In this document: positions 55,446-64,000 of the stretch, in pieces
Layout of the letters: each line of letters opens with the position of its first letter
Position numbering within the stretch: position 1 is the stretch's first letter
Source: Skermanella mucosa
Lineage (GTDB): Bacteria; Pseudomonadota; Alphaproteobacteria; Azospirillales; Azospirillaceae
Length of the DNA stretch: 64,000 nt
Reading direction: 5' to 3'
NCBI RefSeq assembly: GCF_016765655.2
Contig: NZ_CP086106.1
Span: 2,290,501-2,354,500, forward strand
The notes under the pieces: model-generated
What the model was told of the DNA's origin: nothing
The model's database searches: none
The model's input: only the letters and a program-made list of their open reading frames with translations
Made by a program: the position numbers and the translations under genes

Positions 55446-56747
55446 TCAGATGTCTTCGGCGAGTCTGAAGCCGGCGAATTGCCACCGGGCGGCCGGCGGG
55501 AAGAAGTTCCGGTAGGTCGCCCTGACATGGTCCGACGGCGTGACGCAGGACCCGCCGCGCAGGACCATCTGGTTGCACATGAACTTGCCATTGTATTCGC
55601 CGACCGCGCCCGGCGGGGCCTTGAAGCCGGGATAGGGCGAATAGGGGCTGGCGGTCCATTCCCAGACGTCGCCGAACATCTGCCAGGGACCCATCCCGGC
55701 GCAGGGCGAGGCCATGGGGTGCAGCGTGCCGCACTCCATCAGGTTGCCGTCCACCTGCTGGGTCCGGCCGAACAGTTCCCACTCGGCTTCGGTCGGCAGC
55801 CGCTTGCCGGCCCAGGCGGCATAGGCGGCGGCCTCGTAGAAGCTGACATGGCAAACCGGATCGGATTCCACCATCGGACGAAGCCCGGACAGGGTGAAGA
55901 CGTGCCAGTCGCCGTGCTGCTTCTGCCAGTAGAGCGGGGCGCGCCACTGTTGCGCCTCGACCTCGTTCCAGCCGTCCGACAGCCAGTATTTCGGTTTGTC
56001 GTAACCGCCGGCCTCTATGAACTCCCGGTACTCGCCGCAGGTCACCGGCCGCCCGGCGAAGCGGAAGGGCTGGACGTAGGTATGGTGCCGCGGCGTCTCG
56101 TTGTCGAAGCAGAAGCCCGTGCCGTCGCCATCGCATCCGATCTGGACGAGGCCGCCGGCATGCTCGAACCATTTCTGGGGAGCCGTGGTCGCCCCCGGCT
56201 GGTTCTGGGCGGACTGGTATGCCGGAAGCAGCGGGTTCGACCAGAAGACGTGCTTGATATCGGTCAGGATCAATTCCTGATGCTGCTGCTCGTGGTTGAA
56301 CCCGAGCGTCAGGATCTTCGACAGTTCGCCCAGGGTTTCATCCGGTACCTGGCGGATCAGCCGCAAGCACGCGGCGTTGACATGATCGCGGTAGCGCTGG
56401 ACCTCGTCCGCGCTCGGGCGCGACAGCATGCCCCGGTGGGGGCGCGGGTGGCGGCTGCCCAGATTATTGTAGTAGGAATTGAAAAGGTAACCGAACCGCT
56501 CGTCGAACGCCGTATAGCCCTGTGCGTAGCGGTTCAGCACGAAGACTTCGAAGAACCATGTCGTGTGGGCGAGATGCCATTTCGTCGGGCTGACGTCGGC
56601 CATCGACTGGATGATCTGGTCTTCGGGGGTCAGGGGAGCGGCCAGCCCCACCGTACGGCCTCGGACCCGCATGAACCGGCGTACCAGCCGTTCGCGCACG
56701 CTCGGGGCGGCTGCGAGCTCGATGACGTCCTGCATGGCATCGATCAT
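55446..56747 (-). CDS. egtB: Ergothioneine sulfoxide synthase EgtB
   Basis: 433 aa. The N-terminal DinB-like domain contains KWHLAHTTWFFEVFVLNRYA and the iron-binding FNHEQQHQELILTDIKH; the C-terminal formylglycine-enzyme-like domain has PVTCGEYREFIEAGGY, LPTEAEWELFGRTQ and LRGGSCVTPSDHVRATYRNF. EgtB joins gamma-glutamylcysteine or cysteine to hercynine using iron and oxygen. ATG 56747 follows GGAGGAAG. The usual partner egtD (hercynine synthase) is not adjacent. Confidence 0.94.
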   Translation of the reverse strand: MIDAMQDVIELAAAPSVRERLVRRFMRVRGRTVGLAAPLTPEDQIIQSMADVSPTKWHLAHTTWFFEVFVLNRYAQGYTAFDERFGYLFNSYYNNLGSRHPRPHRGMLSRPSADEVQRYRDHVNAACLRLIRQVPDETLGELSKILTLGFNHEQQHQELILTDIKHVFWSNPLLPAYQSAQNQPGATTAPQKWFEHAGGLVQIGCDGDGTGFCFDNETPRHHTYVQPFRFAGRPVTCGEYREFIEAGGYDKPKYWLSDGWNEVEAQQWRAPLYWQKQHGDWHVFTLSGLRPMVESDPVCHVSFYEAAAYAAWAGKRLPTEAEWELFGRTQQVDGNLMECGTLHPMASPCAGMGPWQMFGDVWEWTASPYSPYPGFKAPPGAVGEYNGKFMCNQMVLRGGSCVTPSDHVRATYRNFFPPAARWQFAGFRLAEDI

Positions 56748-57072
56748 CTTTTCTTCCTCCGGCGCATCGGCGTGTTCGCAATTAAGTAGTCTGGTGGCGC
56801 GCATGAATTTGGGAAATGGAACACCTCTTCCGGGGATTGGGTCAGCATCTCCGACGGGGCTATGCCGAAGGAGTACCTGCCGACGGGCCGGATTTCAGGG
56901 GAGGCATATGACTTGAGGTTCGTGGCTGGTTGCCGGCTGCACGTAAAAGTTAGGCAATCGTGAAAACCGTCATTCATGCGCCGCGATGCTGCGTTGCAGC
57001 AAACAGGGATGGTGCGAACCCCGATAATGCTTAGATTTGAAGTCTCTGAACCGAGTTTTGGGACTTCGCATC
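56748..57072. other. Intergenic, egtB promoter region
   Basis: Upstream of egtB. No gene or strong repeat recognised. Confidence 0.35.
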
Positions 57073-57252
57073 ATGGTCATCCTCTCTCTATGCGGTGACA
57101 AGTACACTCGCCCCAGCGAAAAGCTGGAAGATCTCACCCCGCTGGATCGCGCTTGGAAGCGCGTGGTGGCGCGCATCAGGCAGATCGGCGATCACCGCGC
57201 AGGCAGCTCCGCCGTTTCCGCGCCCCCGCGGACGGCCCGGACTGCCGCCTGA
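57073..57252 (+). CDS. Possible small hypothetical protein (59 aa)
   Basis: Frame MVILSLCGDKYTRPSEKLED with a helical basic part (LDRAWKRVVARIRQIGDHR) and high GC at third positions. The ribosome-binding site is only a weak GGGA 10 nt upstream. Treat as tentative. Confidence 0.35.
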   Translation: MVILSLCGDKYTRPSEKLEDLTPLDRAWKRVVARIRQIGDHRAGSSAVSAPPRTARTAA

Positions 57253-57305
57253 TCCGGCCATCCGTCCGGACCGAACGGGAAACAAGCAAGATAGGGCCCC
57301 GACGG

Positions 57306-58412
57306 TCAGTCGGCGGCCCCGGCGGTCTGGAACATGGCAAGGGTTTCCGGCCCGAGCCATGTCGCGAGCGATCCGCCGCAGACCATTCCGGCCACGAAAA
57401 TGGCCGCTGCCAGCGCCATCTGCCTGACGCGCCCGCCGCGACGGCCGCCGTCAATGCCCTCCGCCTCCGATCCGCCCGGCGCCGGCTTATCCGGATCGAC
57501 ACCCCCCGAGTCCCCCTCGCCATCGGGCGCCAGGGTGGTGAACTCCGGCTTCGCCAGCGTCTCGGTGATCGCCTGCGTGACGGTATCGAACGAGAACTCG
57601 GCGTCCGGCAGGCGCCGATGCCGATGGATGCGGCCCAGCAGTTCGGCGGTCAGGAATATGTAGTCCTGGGTCGAGTGGGTGCCGCGGTTGAACAAGGTCG
57701 AGGGCGCCCGCTTGACCTCCGCCTTCAGGATCTCCGGGTCGAAGCGGATCCGGTTTCGGTACAGCAGCCCGGAGAACTGGCTTCCCAGATCCTTCAGCGT
57801 CTGCTGGTCGCGTCGGGTTCCCTCGAACAGCGATACCAGGATGCCGTTGACCACGAGGCCGGGACTGAGGCCGCCGCGCAGCGCATTCACCGTCTCCACC
57901 GTCCGCTGCACGCCCTGGATCGAGAAGGCGCCCGACGTGGTCGGGATCAGTACGCTGTCCGCGGCGATCAGCGCGCTCAGCGACAGCAGGCCCATGGCCG
58001 GCGGGCAGTCGATCACGACGAAATCGAAGCGGTCTTCCGAGAACGTCAGGTAGCGCTTGAGCCCGTGGTTGGGCCTGACCCGGTCGTCCAGCCCGGTCTC
58101 CAGCAGGGTCAGCGCCCGGGTCGACGGGATGATCCACAGGTTCTGGACCACGGTCTCGTGCAGCGCGTCCTCGATGACGGCCTGCTTGCGGATGACGTCC
58201 ACCAGGTTGGGCGACGCCCCGGTGCGCGACAGAACGGTCGTGCTGCTCTGCTGGGGATCGATGTCGACCAGCAGGCACCGGTAGCCCGCTGCGGCCAAGC
58301 ATACGGACAGGTTCAGCGAAACCGTCGTCTTTCCCACGCCGCCCTTGTGGTTGTAGATGGCGATCGTGTGGGTCGGCGAGGTTCGGGGCGAGGCGTTCGG
58401 GCTCGATGTCAT
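57306..58412 (-). CDS. ParA-family ATPase with C-terminal membrane segment
   Basis: About 368 aa. Deviant Walker A YNHKGGVGKTTVSLNLSVCL, Walker A' LLVDIDPQQSST and Walker B FVVIDCPPAMGLLSL define a ParA/MinD-like ATPase. After residue 295 comes a Gly/Pro/acidic linker and one hydrophobic helix (MALAAAIFVAGMVCGGSLAT) near residues 332-352, so it would be fixed to a membrane. No parB lies next to it. Plasmid or chromosome ParA proteins normally lack this helix; a positioning role at the membrane is inferred. Confidence 0.85.
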   Translation of the reverse strand: MTSSPNASPRTSPTHTIAIYNHKGGVGKTTVSLNLSVCLAAAGYRCLLVDIDPQQSSTTVLSRTGASPNLVDVIRKQAVIEDALHETVVQNLWIIPSTRALTLLETGLDDRVRPNHGLKRYLTFSEDRFDFVVIDCPPAMGLLSLSALIAADSVLIPTTSGAFSIQGVQRTVETVNALRGGLSPGLVVNGILVSLFEGTRRDQQTLKDLGSQFSGLLYRNRIRFDPEILKAEVKRAPSTLFNRGTHSTQDYIFLTAELLGRIHRHRRLPDAEFSFDTVTQAITETLAKPEFTTLAPDGEGDSGGVDPDKPAPGGSEAEGIDGGRRGGRVRQMALAAAIFVAGMVCGGSLATWLGPETLAMFQTAGAAD

Positions 58413-58647
58413 CAACAGGGTTCCGGAAGGGCGCCTTCAGGCAACGCGGGCGGCTGCGGTTTCGTACCGAAGGTTTAACCCGCGCCGCCGGATTGGGCAA
58501 CATCCCGCCGAAGGATTTACCCATAAAGTCACGGCCGAGCGCCGCGACCGTCAGTTTCCGCCGAGCACGAAGGTGAAGGAGTTGTCCTTCATCCGCCGGT
58601 CGAGCGTCTGAACCGTGCCGGGATTCCCGGAGGCCGATTTGGTTGAG

Positions 58648-58965
58648 TCACGCCGCCCTGGCGATGTCCTCGGTTTGAGCATAGTAGCGTGCTTCGGCCT
58701 TGGCGGGCGGAATGTTGCCGATGGGTTCGAGCAGGCGCCGGTGGTTGAACCTGTCCTCCCATTCCAGGGTGGCGAACTCGACGGCCTCCAGCCTGTGCCA
58801 TGGCCCACTGCAACGGATTACTTCGGTCTTGTAGAGGCCGTTGACCGTCTCGGCCAAGGCATTATACCGCCATAGGCGTTAGCTAAAGCTCCGTAGCTGT
58901 CGCCGACGCTGCCGACCGACGGCCCGACACCGGCCTCGGCCAGATGTTCGGTGTACTTGACGGGG
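58648..58965 (-). pseudogene. IS3-family transposase (OrfB) remnant
   Basis: The 3' part of an integrase-type transposase: VKYTEHLAEAGVGPSVGSVG and DSY, then a small out-of-frame insertion, then NALAETVNGLYKTEVI, PWHRLEAVEFATLEWEDRF and RRLLEPIGNIPPAKAEARYY. It lacks the catalytic N-terminal part and terminal repeats. Confidence 0.85.
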
Positions 58966-58996
58966 CCTCCGGTAAACCCGGTGCGGTTCACTCATT

Positions 58997-59212
58997 CTTG
59001 TCGAGCGCTTCTTCGCCGAAATCACCCGCAAGCGCATCCGCCGAGGCGTCCTCAAGAGCGTCCTTGATCTCGAAGTCGCGATCTATCGATACCTCGCCGA
59101 ACACAACGAGCGCCCCAAACCCTTCGTCTGGACCGCGACTGCCGACAAAATTCTTAAAAAGGTCGAAAAAGTCCGCACCTCACTAAACGCAAATATCGGT
59201 ACCAAGCGTTAG
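58997..59212 (+). pseudogene. IS630-family transposase C-terminal remnant
   Basis: 72 codons ending in TAG: LVERFFAEITRKRIRRGVLK, VAIYRYLAEHNERPKPFVWT and ATADKILKKVEKVR, the typical C-terminus of IS630 transposases. The 5' part is missing, cut at the junction with the IS3 remnant. Confidence 0.85.
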
Positions 59213-59330
59213 AGTCAGAACACTAGGACCCATCCTTGCGAGAACTCCTCAGCCCAGCAGCCGGGCAACGGCTTCCAGGATCTGGGCCACATAGTAAGCT
59301 CGACTTTGGCCATCCTAAATGGGACTTTGA

Positions 59331-59612
59331 TCAGGCCCTGATCCAGAAGAAGGGTTCCTCGGCGATGAAGTCGAGGGCGTCATCAAGGGGCATGATGGCG
59401 CCGAAGGGACCGGCGGGTCCCCAGGCGTCGCGTCGCCACCAGAGGACCTCGACCTCGTCGTCCTCGCCGGTCGGGCACAGGCGGGCGACCGGCGCGCCGG
59501 TGCGGGTGCTGACCAGCGAGTAGCCGTGACCGGCGCGCCGGGCGCGGACGCCACCTTGCGGCCAGGGGTGGGCGTGGATGCGCTGGAGCACGGGGTCGGT
59601 CTTGGCGGCCAT
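59331..59612 (-). CDS. IS accessory protein, DUF3024-like
   Basis: 93 aa starting MAAKTDPVLQRIHAHPWPQG and containing EVEVLWWRRDAWGPAGPFG, LDDALDFIAEEPFFWIRA. It lies inside the IS, divergent from the transposase. Similar small genes accompany some IS elements; the role is unknown. Confidence 0.65.
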   Translation of the reverse strand: MAAKTDPVLQRIHAHPWPQGGVRARRAGHGYSLVSTRTGAPVARLCPTGEDDEVEVLWWRRDAWGPAGPFGAIMPLDDALDFIAEEPFFWIRA

Positions 59613-59670
59613 GGCGATCTCCGCGGGGCGGGACTGTTGGGTCCAACACTCCAACCGCCCGGAGGGGACC

Positions 59671-61035
59671 ATGGACCGCCCTGACCCGCCGCTGCCCGAG
59701 GCGTTCTGCCGCTGGCTCGCCCCGGCGCTCGCTGTGTTCTCGCCGACCTGCCGGCCCCAGGCCGCCGCGCTGGCGGTCGGCGCCCTGCTGGCGCTTGGCC
59801 CGCGCACCGTGGCCGGCGCGCTACGCGCGCTCGGCCTGGCCGGACGGGCCGATTTCGCCACCTTCCACCGGGTGCTCAGCCGCGACGTGTGGTCCGGGCT
59901 GGCGCTGGCCCGGCGGCTCACCCGGGCGCTGGTGCGCGTGTTCGCCCCGCTCGGCCCGGTGGTGGTCGGGCTCGACCACACCCTGGAGCGCCGGCGCGGT
60001 CCCCGGGTCCGGCCGGCGGCACACTACTACGACCCGGTGCGCTCCTCGCGCGGGCGCAAGGTCACCAGCCGCGGCCTGCGCTGGGTCTCGGCCATGCTGC
60101 TGGCCGAGGTGCCGTTCGCCCGCAAGGTCTGGGCGCTGCCGATGCTCAGCGCGCTGGCGCCGAGCCAAGCCTTCTGCCAGGCCGAGGGCCGGCGATACCG
60201 GCCGGTCACGGCGTGGGCGCTCAGCCTGCTGCGCCTGGTGCGGCGCTGGCTGCCGGGGCGCGCCATGGTCGCGGTGATGGACGGCGAGTTCGCCTCGGTC
60301 GGCCTGCTGCGCGAGTTGGGCCGCGCAATGACCGTGGTGACCCGGCTCCGCCTGGACGCCCGGCTGTTCGACTTCCCGGCCCCGCGCCCGCCCGGCCGGG
60401 GCGGTCGGCCCGCCACCAAGGGCAAGGCCCAAACCAAGCTGGCCAAGCGGCGGCACGACGCGGGCGAGCCCTGGCAGCGCTTCGCCCTGCTGGTCCGCAC
60501 CGGGCGTCGCCACGCGCGGGAGGCGGAGTTCATCTCCGGCACCGCGCTGTGGCACCACCCGGGGGAGCCGCCGGTCGCGGTCCGCTGGATCCTGGTGCGC
60601 TATCCCGGGTCCAAGCGCGACCCCGACGCGTTGGCGTGCACCGACTTGACGGCCGACCCGCTGGTCATCCTCGGCTGGTTCTCCAGGCGCTGGCTGATGG
60701 AACTCACCTATGAAGAGGCGCGCGCCCACCTCGGCGTCGAGACCCAGCGCCAGCACGCCGACAAGGCGGTGTTCCGCACCACCCCGGTGCTGTTCGGCCT
60801 GTACTCGCTGGTCGCGCTCCATGTCCAGGCCTTCGCCGGCCAACTCGACCTGACCCCGCGCCGGGCGGCCTGGTACCCCAAGACCGCCCCGACCTTCGCC
60901 GACGCCCTGGCTGCCGTACGCATCGCCCTGTGGACCGACCTGAATTTCGTCACAGCCCTGGATCCCGGCGAAACCGTCCAAATTCCTCGCACCGTCTACG
61001 TCAGGCTCGTCCAGGCCGCCGCTTATGCCCCCTGA
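59671..61035 (+). CDS. IS701-like DDE transposase
   Basis: 454 aa. Candidate catalytic residues: Asp in VVVGLDHTLERRRG, Asp in MVAVMDGEFASVGLL and Glu in WLMELTYEEARAHLGVETQR. The ATG follows CCGGAGGGGACC; the frame extends further upstream without support. No frameshift is seen, so the element may be functional. Confidence 0.85.
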   Translation: MDRPDPPLPEAFCRWLAPALAVFSPTCRPQAAALAVGALLALGPRTVAGALRALGLAGRADFATFHRVLSRDVWSGLALARRLTRALVRVFAPLGPVVVGLDHTLERRRGPRVRPAAHYYDPVRSSRGRKVTSRGLRWVSAMLLAEVPFARKVWALPMLSALAPSQAFCQAEGRRYRPVTAWALSLLRLVRRWLPGRAMVAVMDGEFASVGLLRELGRAMTVVTRLRLDARLFDFPAPRPPGRGGRPATKGKAQTKLAKRRHDAGEPWQRFALLVRTGRRHAREAEFISGTALWHHPGEPPVAVRWILVRYPGSKRDPDALACTDLTADPLVILGWFSRRWLMELTYEEARAHLGVETQRQHADKAVFRTTPVLFGLYSLVALHVQAFAGQLDLTPRRAAWYPKTAPTFADALAAVRIALWTDLNFVTALDPGETVQIPRTVYVRLVQAAAYAP

Positions 61036-61405
61036 CCTATCAAAACCAATCCGAAGCCGCTCGTAGTCCCATTTAGGATGGCCAAAGTCGAGGTAAGGCT
61101 TCGTGATATGCGCGTCGTGGCCGCCCGAGTAGGAGGGGGGTAGCTGCGTCTCCGGAACGGAGGTTGCCAGAACGATGGGCATACGCGAGCCTCGGGCGCG
61201 CAACTCGACAATCATGTCGAGCCCGTTCATGCGGGGCATCATGTAGTCCGTGATGATCAGGTCCGGGGGCGAGGCCAAGGCCATCTCCAGCCCTCTGGCT
61301 CCATCAGAGGCCACCTCGACAAGATATCCCTCATCCTCAAGGAGCATGCTTGTCGTCATAGAGATGAGAACCTCGTCCTCGACGAGCAGAACGCGGGTCA
61401 TCCGG

Positions 61406-62899
61406 TCAGGACCCCTTCTTACCGGTCCGTCGTGTCACTCCCTTCTGTGTGCTTTCGTCTGTCGTGGGGTCGGGGAGAGCGCCTTCGGGGCGTAGCCTGT
61501 CGAGATTGGCCTCGCCAAAACGGATGCCGGTATCGCCGATGAAGAACTCCTCGGAGATTGGGTCGAAGTCGCTGTCCCGGACCTTCAGAATCGATAAGTT
61601 GCGCCTCATGATGCCGTCCCGGAGGGCGTAGTGAACAAGCACGACATTGTCGGAGATGGCCGAGATGTCTTGGTCGGTGGGCAGATCCTCGGGTAGGAAC
61701 AGCTCTTTGCTCTCCAGGCTCCAGATCACGGCCGCTCCCCTGGAGCGCAGATGCTGGTTGAGAGCGTTGACGAAGAGCGACAGGCGCTGCCTATGGATAA
61801 GGGAGTCGCGGAAGGCCGACAGGCCGTCGATGAAAATTCGTCGAGCTTTGGTCGTCTCGACCATTTCGATGAGTTCGTGACCGAGTTCGTCGACAAGGTT
61901 CTCGGCCGGGCTTCTCCAGCGAACCGTGAGCGCCCCGGTTTCCACAAGGCCTGCCAGATCGATGCCGATGGACTGAGCCTTTAACAGCAGTCGCTTGGGT
62001 CTCTCGTAGAACCCGTAGAGCACGCCCGGCTCGTCGACCGTGCATTGCGAGAGGAAATGCAGCCCCAACGTCGTCTTCCCGGATCCGGTGGGACCAAACA
62101 GTAGCGTGGTCGACGCGGCCGGGTAGCCACCGTGGAGCATCGTGTCGAGCGCTTCCAGACCCGCACTGACCCGACCGGTCGCCTCGTCCTCGGCATCGGA
62201 CGGCAGTACGGTCGCCTCTAGGCGCGGGAACACCCTGATGCCGCTGTCTGTGATGCGGAACAGATGTTCCCCCCGCAGAAAGCTACCACCACGCTGCTTG
62301 TGGACCGTGATGGAGCGAACAGACCGCAGCCCATGACCGACGTCGCGAAGCTCAATCCAGCCATCCACCATGGTGAACTCTGGCGAGGAGGGCTGCCGCT
62401 GCTGATTGGTGAGGATCAGGAGGGTTATGCCAAGCAGGTTGGCCTGCCCCTGGAGTTCGTGGACGAAGGTGCGGAACTCGTGCTCGCTGCCCGCCACGTC
62501 ATGGATGACGAAGAGACCATCCAGGATAACGAGCGACGCCTTGCTGCGGCGAGCCTCCTGCGCCAGCAGGCGGATCACTCCGCGCAGGCCTTCCTTGTCG
62601 AGCGTCGAATATGCCGAGAGGTAAGTCAGCAGCCGTGGGATCCTGTCCTCCGAATAGAACCCCATCTGCTGCATGTAGCGGATCATCCGGTCGTGGGGCT
62701 CTGCAAGCAGGCTCATGTAGAGGGCTGTCTCGCCCTGATCCGTGTGGTTGAAGCAGATCTGGTTGGACAGGATCGTCTTGCCCGTCCCCGGACTGCCTTG
62801 GATGATGTAGGCTGCACCTCTGAGCAAGCCGCCATTCAGGACAATGTCCAGTCCTTCGATCCCGGTTAGTATCCGCTCTATGGCAAAACTCATCAGCAT
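61406..62899 (-). CDS. KaiC-like double-domain ATPase
   Basis: About 497 aa with two RecA-type domains. Domain 1: GIEGLDIVLNGGLLRGAAYI and Walker A IIQGSPGTGKTILSNQ. Domain 2: GLEALDTMLHGGYPAASTTL and Walker A LFGPTGSGKTTLG. The ATG at 62899 (MLMSFAIERI) is preferred; the frame opens at 63070. No kaiB or kaiA is seen. In proteobacteria such proteins form an operon with a receiver and often a kinase, and bear on stress signalling rather than a clock; here the receiver (61401) is split by an IS. Confidence 0.9.
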   Translation of the reverse strand: MLMSFAIERILTGIEGLDIVLNGGLLRGAAYIIQGSPGTGKTILSNQICFNHTDQGETALYMSLLAEPHDRMIRYMQQMGFYSEDRIPRLLTYLSAYSTLDKEGLRGVIRLLAQEARRSKASLVILDGLFVIHDVAGSEHEFRTFVHELQGQANLLGITLLILTNQQRQPSSPEFTMVDGWIELRDVGHGLRSVRSITVHKQRGGSFLRGEHLFRITDSGIRVFPRLEATVLPSDAEDEATGRVSAGLEALDTMLHGGYPAASTTLLFGPTGSGKTTLGLHFLSQCTVDEPGVLYGFYERPKRLLLKAQSIGIDLAGLVETGALTVRWRSPAENLVDELGHELIEMVETTKARRIFIDGLSAFRDSLIHRQRLSLFVNALNQHLRSRGAAVIWSLESKELFLPEDLPTDQDISAISDNVVLVHYALRDGIMRRNLSILKVRDSDFDPISEEFFIGDTGIRFGEANLDRLRPEGALPDPTTDESTQKGVTRRTGKKGS

Positions 62900-63460
62900 G
62901 GTCCCTGAACTTGCATGCCGCGCCAGCAGGCTTGAGGCGACAGCCTTCTCCTCCGGTGAGCCTATTAAGCCTGTGCACCCAACATTCTGTCTGCAGGTAT
63001 TAGCATCTCTGCTCGCTGTTTGTAAGGCGCGTCCGAGCAAGGCTGTAGAGCATTGTGGCTGAGGTCTCAAAGAATCTTTTTATGCTTCAAAGGAGGCCTG
63101 CTGACCACTCAAGGATTGTCCTAAGCAAGAGGTTTTGCAATGTCGCCTGAATCGGTAAAGGACGGCTTCTGAGATGCTGCCCGAGCCGCTACCGTGTTCA
63201 GAATTGTCGGTCTGAATCAGGCAGAAAAGATTGAATCGGCGCTGCCGACCGGGGCGACGGCAGTTCCTGTACCGACGAGTCCCGCAAATACTTCCAGCTA
63301 ACGAAAATGATTCGGCCTTTGGACAGGTCGATGGCTGGACTGGTATGGAACGACATAATCAAGGTGACGCAAGGGCCGGATGAGCCGTAACCCTTGTCGC
63401 TGTTCCATCCCTCACGGCATCGGATACCATTCGAACCCGAGGGTATGGATGTTCCCGGCG
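62900..63460. other. Intergenic gap upstream of kaiC-like gene
   Basis: No supported gene in about 560 nt. The left part likely holds the kaiC-like promoter; the right end borders the terminator of the ABC permease gene. Confidence 0.4.
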
Positions 63461-63495
63461 AAGCGTCCGGCCCCTTTCGGGCGGGCCGGACGCTT
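63461..63495 (-). terminator. Hairpin terminator of ABC permease gene
   Basis: 13-bp perfect stem AAGCGTCCGGCCC / GGGCCGGACGCTT around a 9-nt loop, located 9 nt past the stop codon at 63504. No long T-tract. Confidence 0.65.
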
Positions 63496-63503
63496 GCGGA
63501 GTC

Positions 63504-64000
63504 TCAATCCGCCTGTGCCCTCCGCGGCATGAAGCCGCGGGCGGGGTTGTAGCCGTAGATGGCGGCGGCCAGGAACACCGCCAGGGCAAGCGCTGTCCAG
63601 CCCAGCGACTCCCAGTTGATCTGCACGTAGAGGGCGAAGCGGATCAGTTCGACCGCGTGGGTGAACGGGTTGGCGGCGCAGATCTGGTAGAGCAGCACGC
63701 TAGATTCCTGCATCTTCCACAACGGATAGAGCGCCGAGGACAGGAAGAAGGTCGGGAAGATCACGAAGTTCATGACTCCCGCGAAGTTCTCCAGCTGCTT
63801 GATGGTCGAGGACAGCAGCATGCCCACGGCTCCCAGCATCAACCCGCTGACGACCAGGGCCGGCAGCGCCGTCAGGTATCCCAGGGGCGGCATGACAATG
63901 TCGAAGGCGGCGGCGATCGCCAGGAAGGCATATACCTGGAGGATCGACACGGCGGTTCCGGCCAGCAGCTTGGCGGTCAGCAGGAACCAGCGGGGCAGGG
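63504..64000 (-). CDS. ABC-2 type transporter permease, partial
   Basis: The 3' part of a membrane permease; the 5' end lies beyond the window. About 165 codons with several hydrophobic helices (LQVYAFLAIAAAFDIVMPPL, LMLGAVGMLLSSTIKQLENF, VMNFVIFPTFFLSSALYPLW) and ending ARGFMPRRAQAD. The pattern FAGVMNFVIFPTFFLSSALY plus NPFTHAVELIRFALY is typical of ABC-2 exporters of drugs or glycans. Its ATPase partner is probably next door, outside the window. Confidence 0.88.
   Translation of the reverse strand, partial: LPRWFLLTAKLLAGTAVSILQVYAFLAIAAAFDIVMPPLGYLTALPALVVSGLMLGAVGMLLSSTIKQLENFAGVMNFVIFPTFFLSSALYPLWKMQESSVLLYQICAANPFTHAVELIRFALYVQINWESLGWTALALAVFLAAAIYGYNPARGFMPRRAQAD

Larger units (their letters stand above)
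59299..61092 (+). mobile_element. IS701-like insertion sequence in receiver gene
   Basis: 1,794 bp with about 28-bp near-perfect terminal inverted repeats that start CTCGACTTTGGCCATCCTAA at each end. Flanked by a 5-bp direct repeat GTAAG (59294-59298 and 61093-61097). Carries a transposase (plus) and a small divergent gene (minus). The family assignment rests on the transposase and is tentative. Confidence 0.88.
59249..61401 (-). pseudogene. CheY-like receiver split by an IS element
   Basis: The N-terminal part (61401-61093) has VLLVEDEVLISMTT with the acidic pair, phospho-acceptor Asp in LIITDYMMPRMNG, VLATSV and the Lys in AHITKPY. The last 14 codons (YVAQILEAVARLLG and stop at 59249) lie beyond the element. 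Deleting 59299-61092 plus one 5-bp duplication restores an open frame. It starts 5 nt after the kaiC-like gene, so it was the partner receiver. The core is intact but the final helix is replaced by IS-derived residues. Confidence 0.9.

Noticed and set aside
59821-61401. 526-codon minus-strand frame across the IS701-like element
   Set aside because: Only its first about 100 codons are a receiver; the rest is antisense to the transposase. Treated as a split receiver plus an IS.
1-64000. CRISPR arrays and rRNA genes
   Set aside because: No series of regularly spaced repeats and no rRNA-like sequence were found on either strand.

Overview
The window is high-GC DNA from an alphaproteobacterium, most likely Rhodospirillales / Azospirillaceae-like (Azospirillum or Skermanella type). 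The clues are HWE/HisKA_2 sensor kinases, small stand-alone response regulators, a KaiC-like protein with a receiver partner, a DprE1/DprE2 cluster and EgtB. No rRNA or CRISPR array is seen. There is one tRNA gene.

Layout. (1) 0-12 kb: a signalling-rich accessory stretch with three sensor kinases, two single-domain receivers, a PAS-only protein, a Cache-like secreted protein, a metallophosphoesterase homologue with damaged active-site motifs, several orphan small genes and at least one frameshifted gene. (2) 12-18.5 kb: a mini-ORF that copies the FtsZ T7-loop/H8 region, a HEAT/zinc-ribbon/TPR/SEC-C protein, a frameshifted double cold-shock protein and a RecD2-like helicase. (3) 18.8-27.7 kb: a minus-strand defence operon hsdM-hsdS-hsdR-ygjP-mrr. 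hsdR is split by a complete IS256-family element with a clean 8-bp target duplication. (4) 27.7-36.6 kb: a mobile island with decayed frames, a DUF5131 (Gp37/Gp68-like) fusion protein, a serine recombinase ending in a 26-bp perfect inverted repeat, a second identical IS256 copy that truncates a VapE-like gene, and a tyrosine integrase facing a tRNA-Met gene. (5) 36.6-58.4 kb: chromosomal backbone with mnmA, a four-gene cluster resembling decaprenylphosphoryl-arabinose synthesis (HAD-UbiA fusion, flippase-like protein, DprE1-like, DprE2-like), fkbM-tamB, a GDSL esterase, a PerM-like exporter, an SH3-type protein, an HtrA-like protease, an aldo/keto reductase, egtB and a ParA with a C-terminal membrane segment. 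(6) 58.6-64 kb: IS3 and IS630 remnants, then a complete IS701-like element inserted in the receiver gene downstream of a kaiC-like gene, and at the edge an ABC-2 permease.

How it fits together. Regions 3 and 4 look like an integrative island next to tRNA-Met carrying restriction-modification and other possible defence functions, now being eroded by IS elements: restriction is interrupted while methylation appears intact. Region 5 suggests D-arabinose decoration of an envelope or secreted glycan. The least explained items are the FtsZ T7-loop mini-protein, the DUF5131 fusion flanked by two near-identical 20-bp palindromes, the membrane-anchored ParA and the degenerate metallophosphoesterase.
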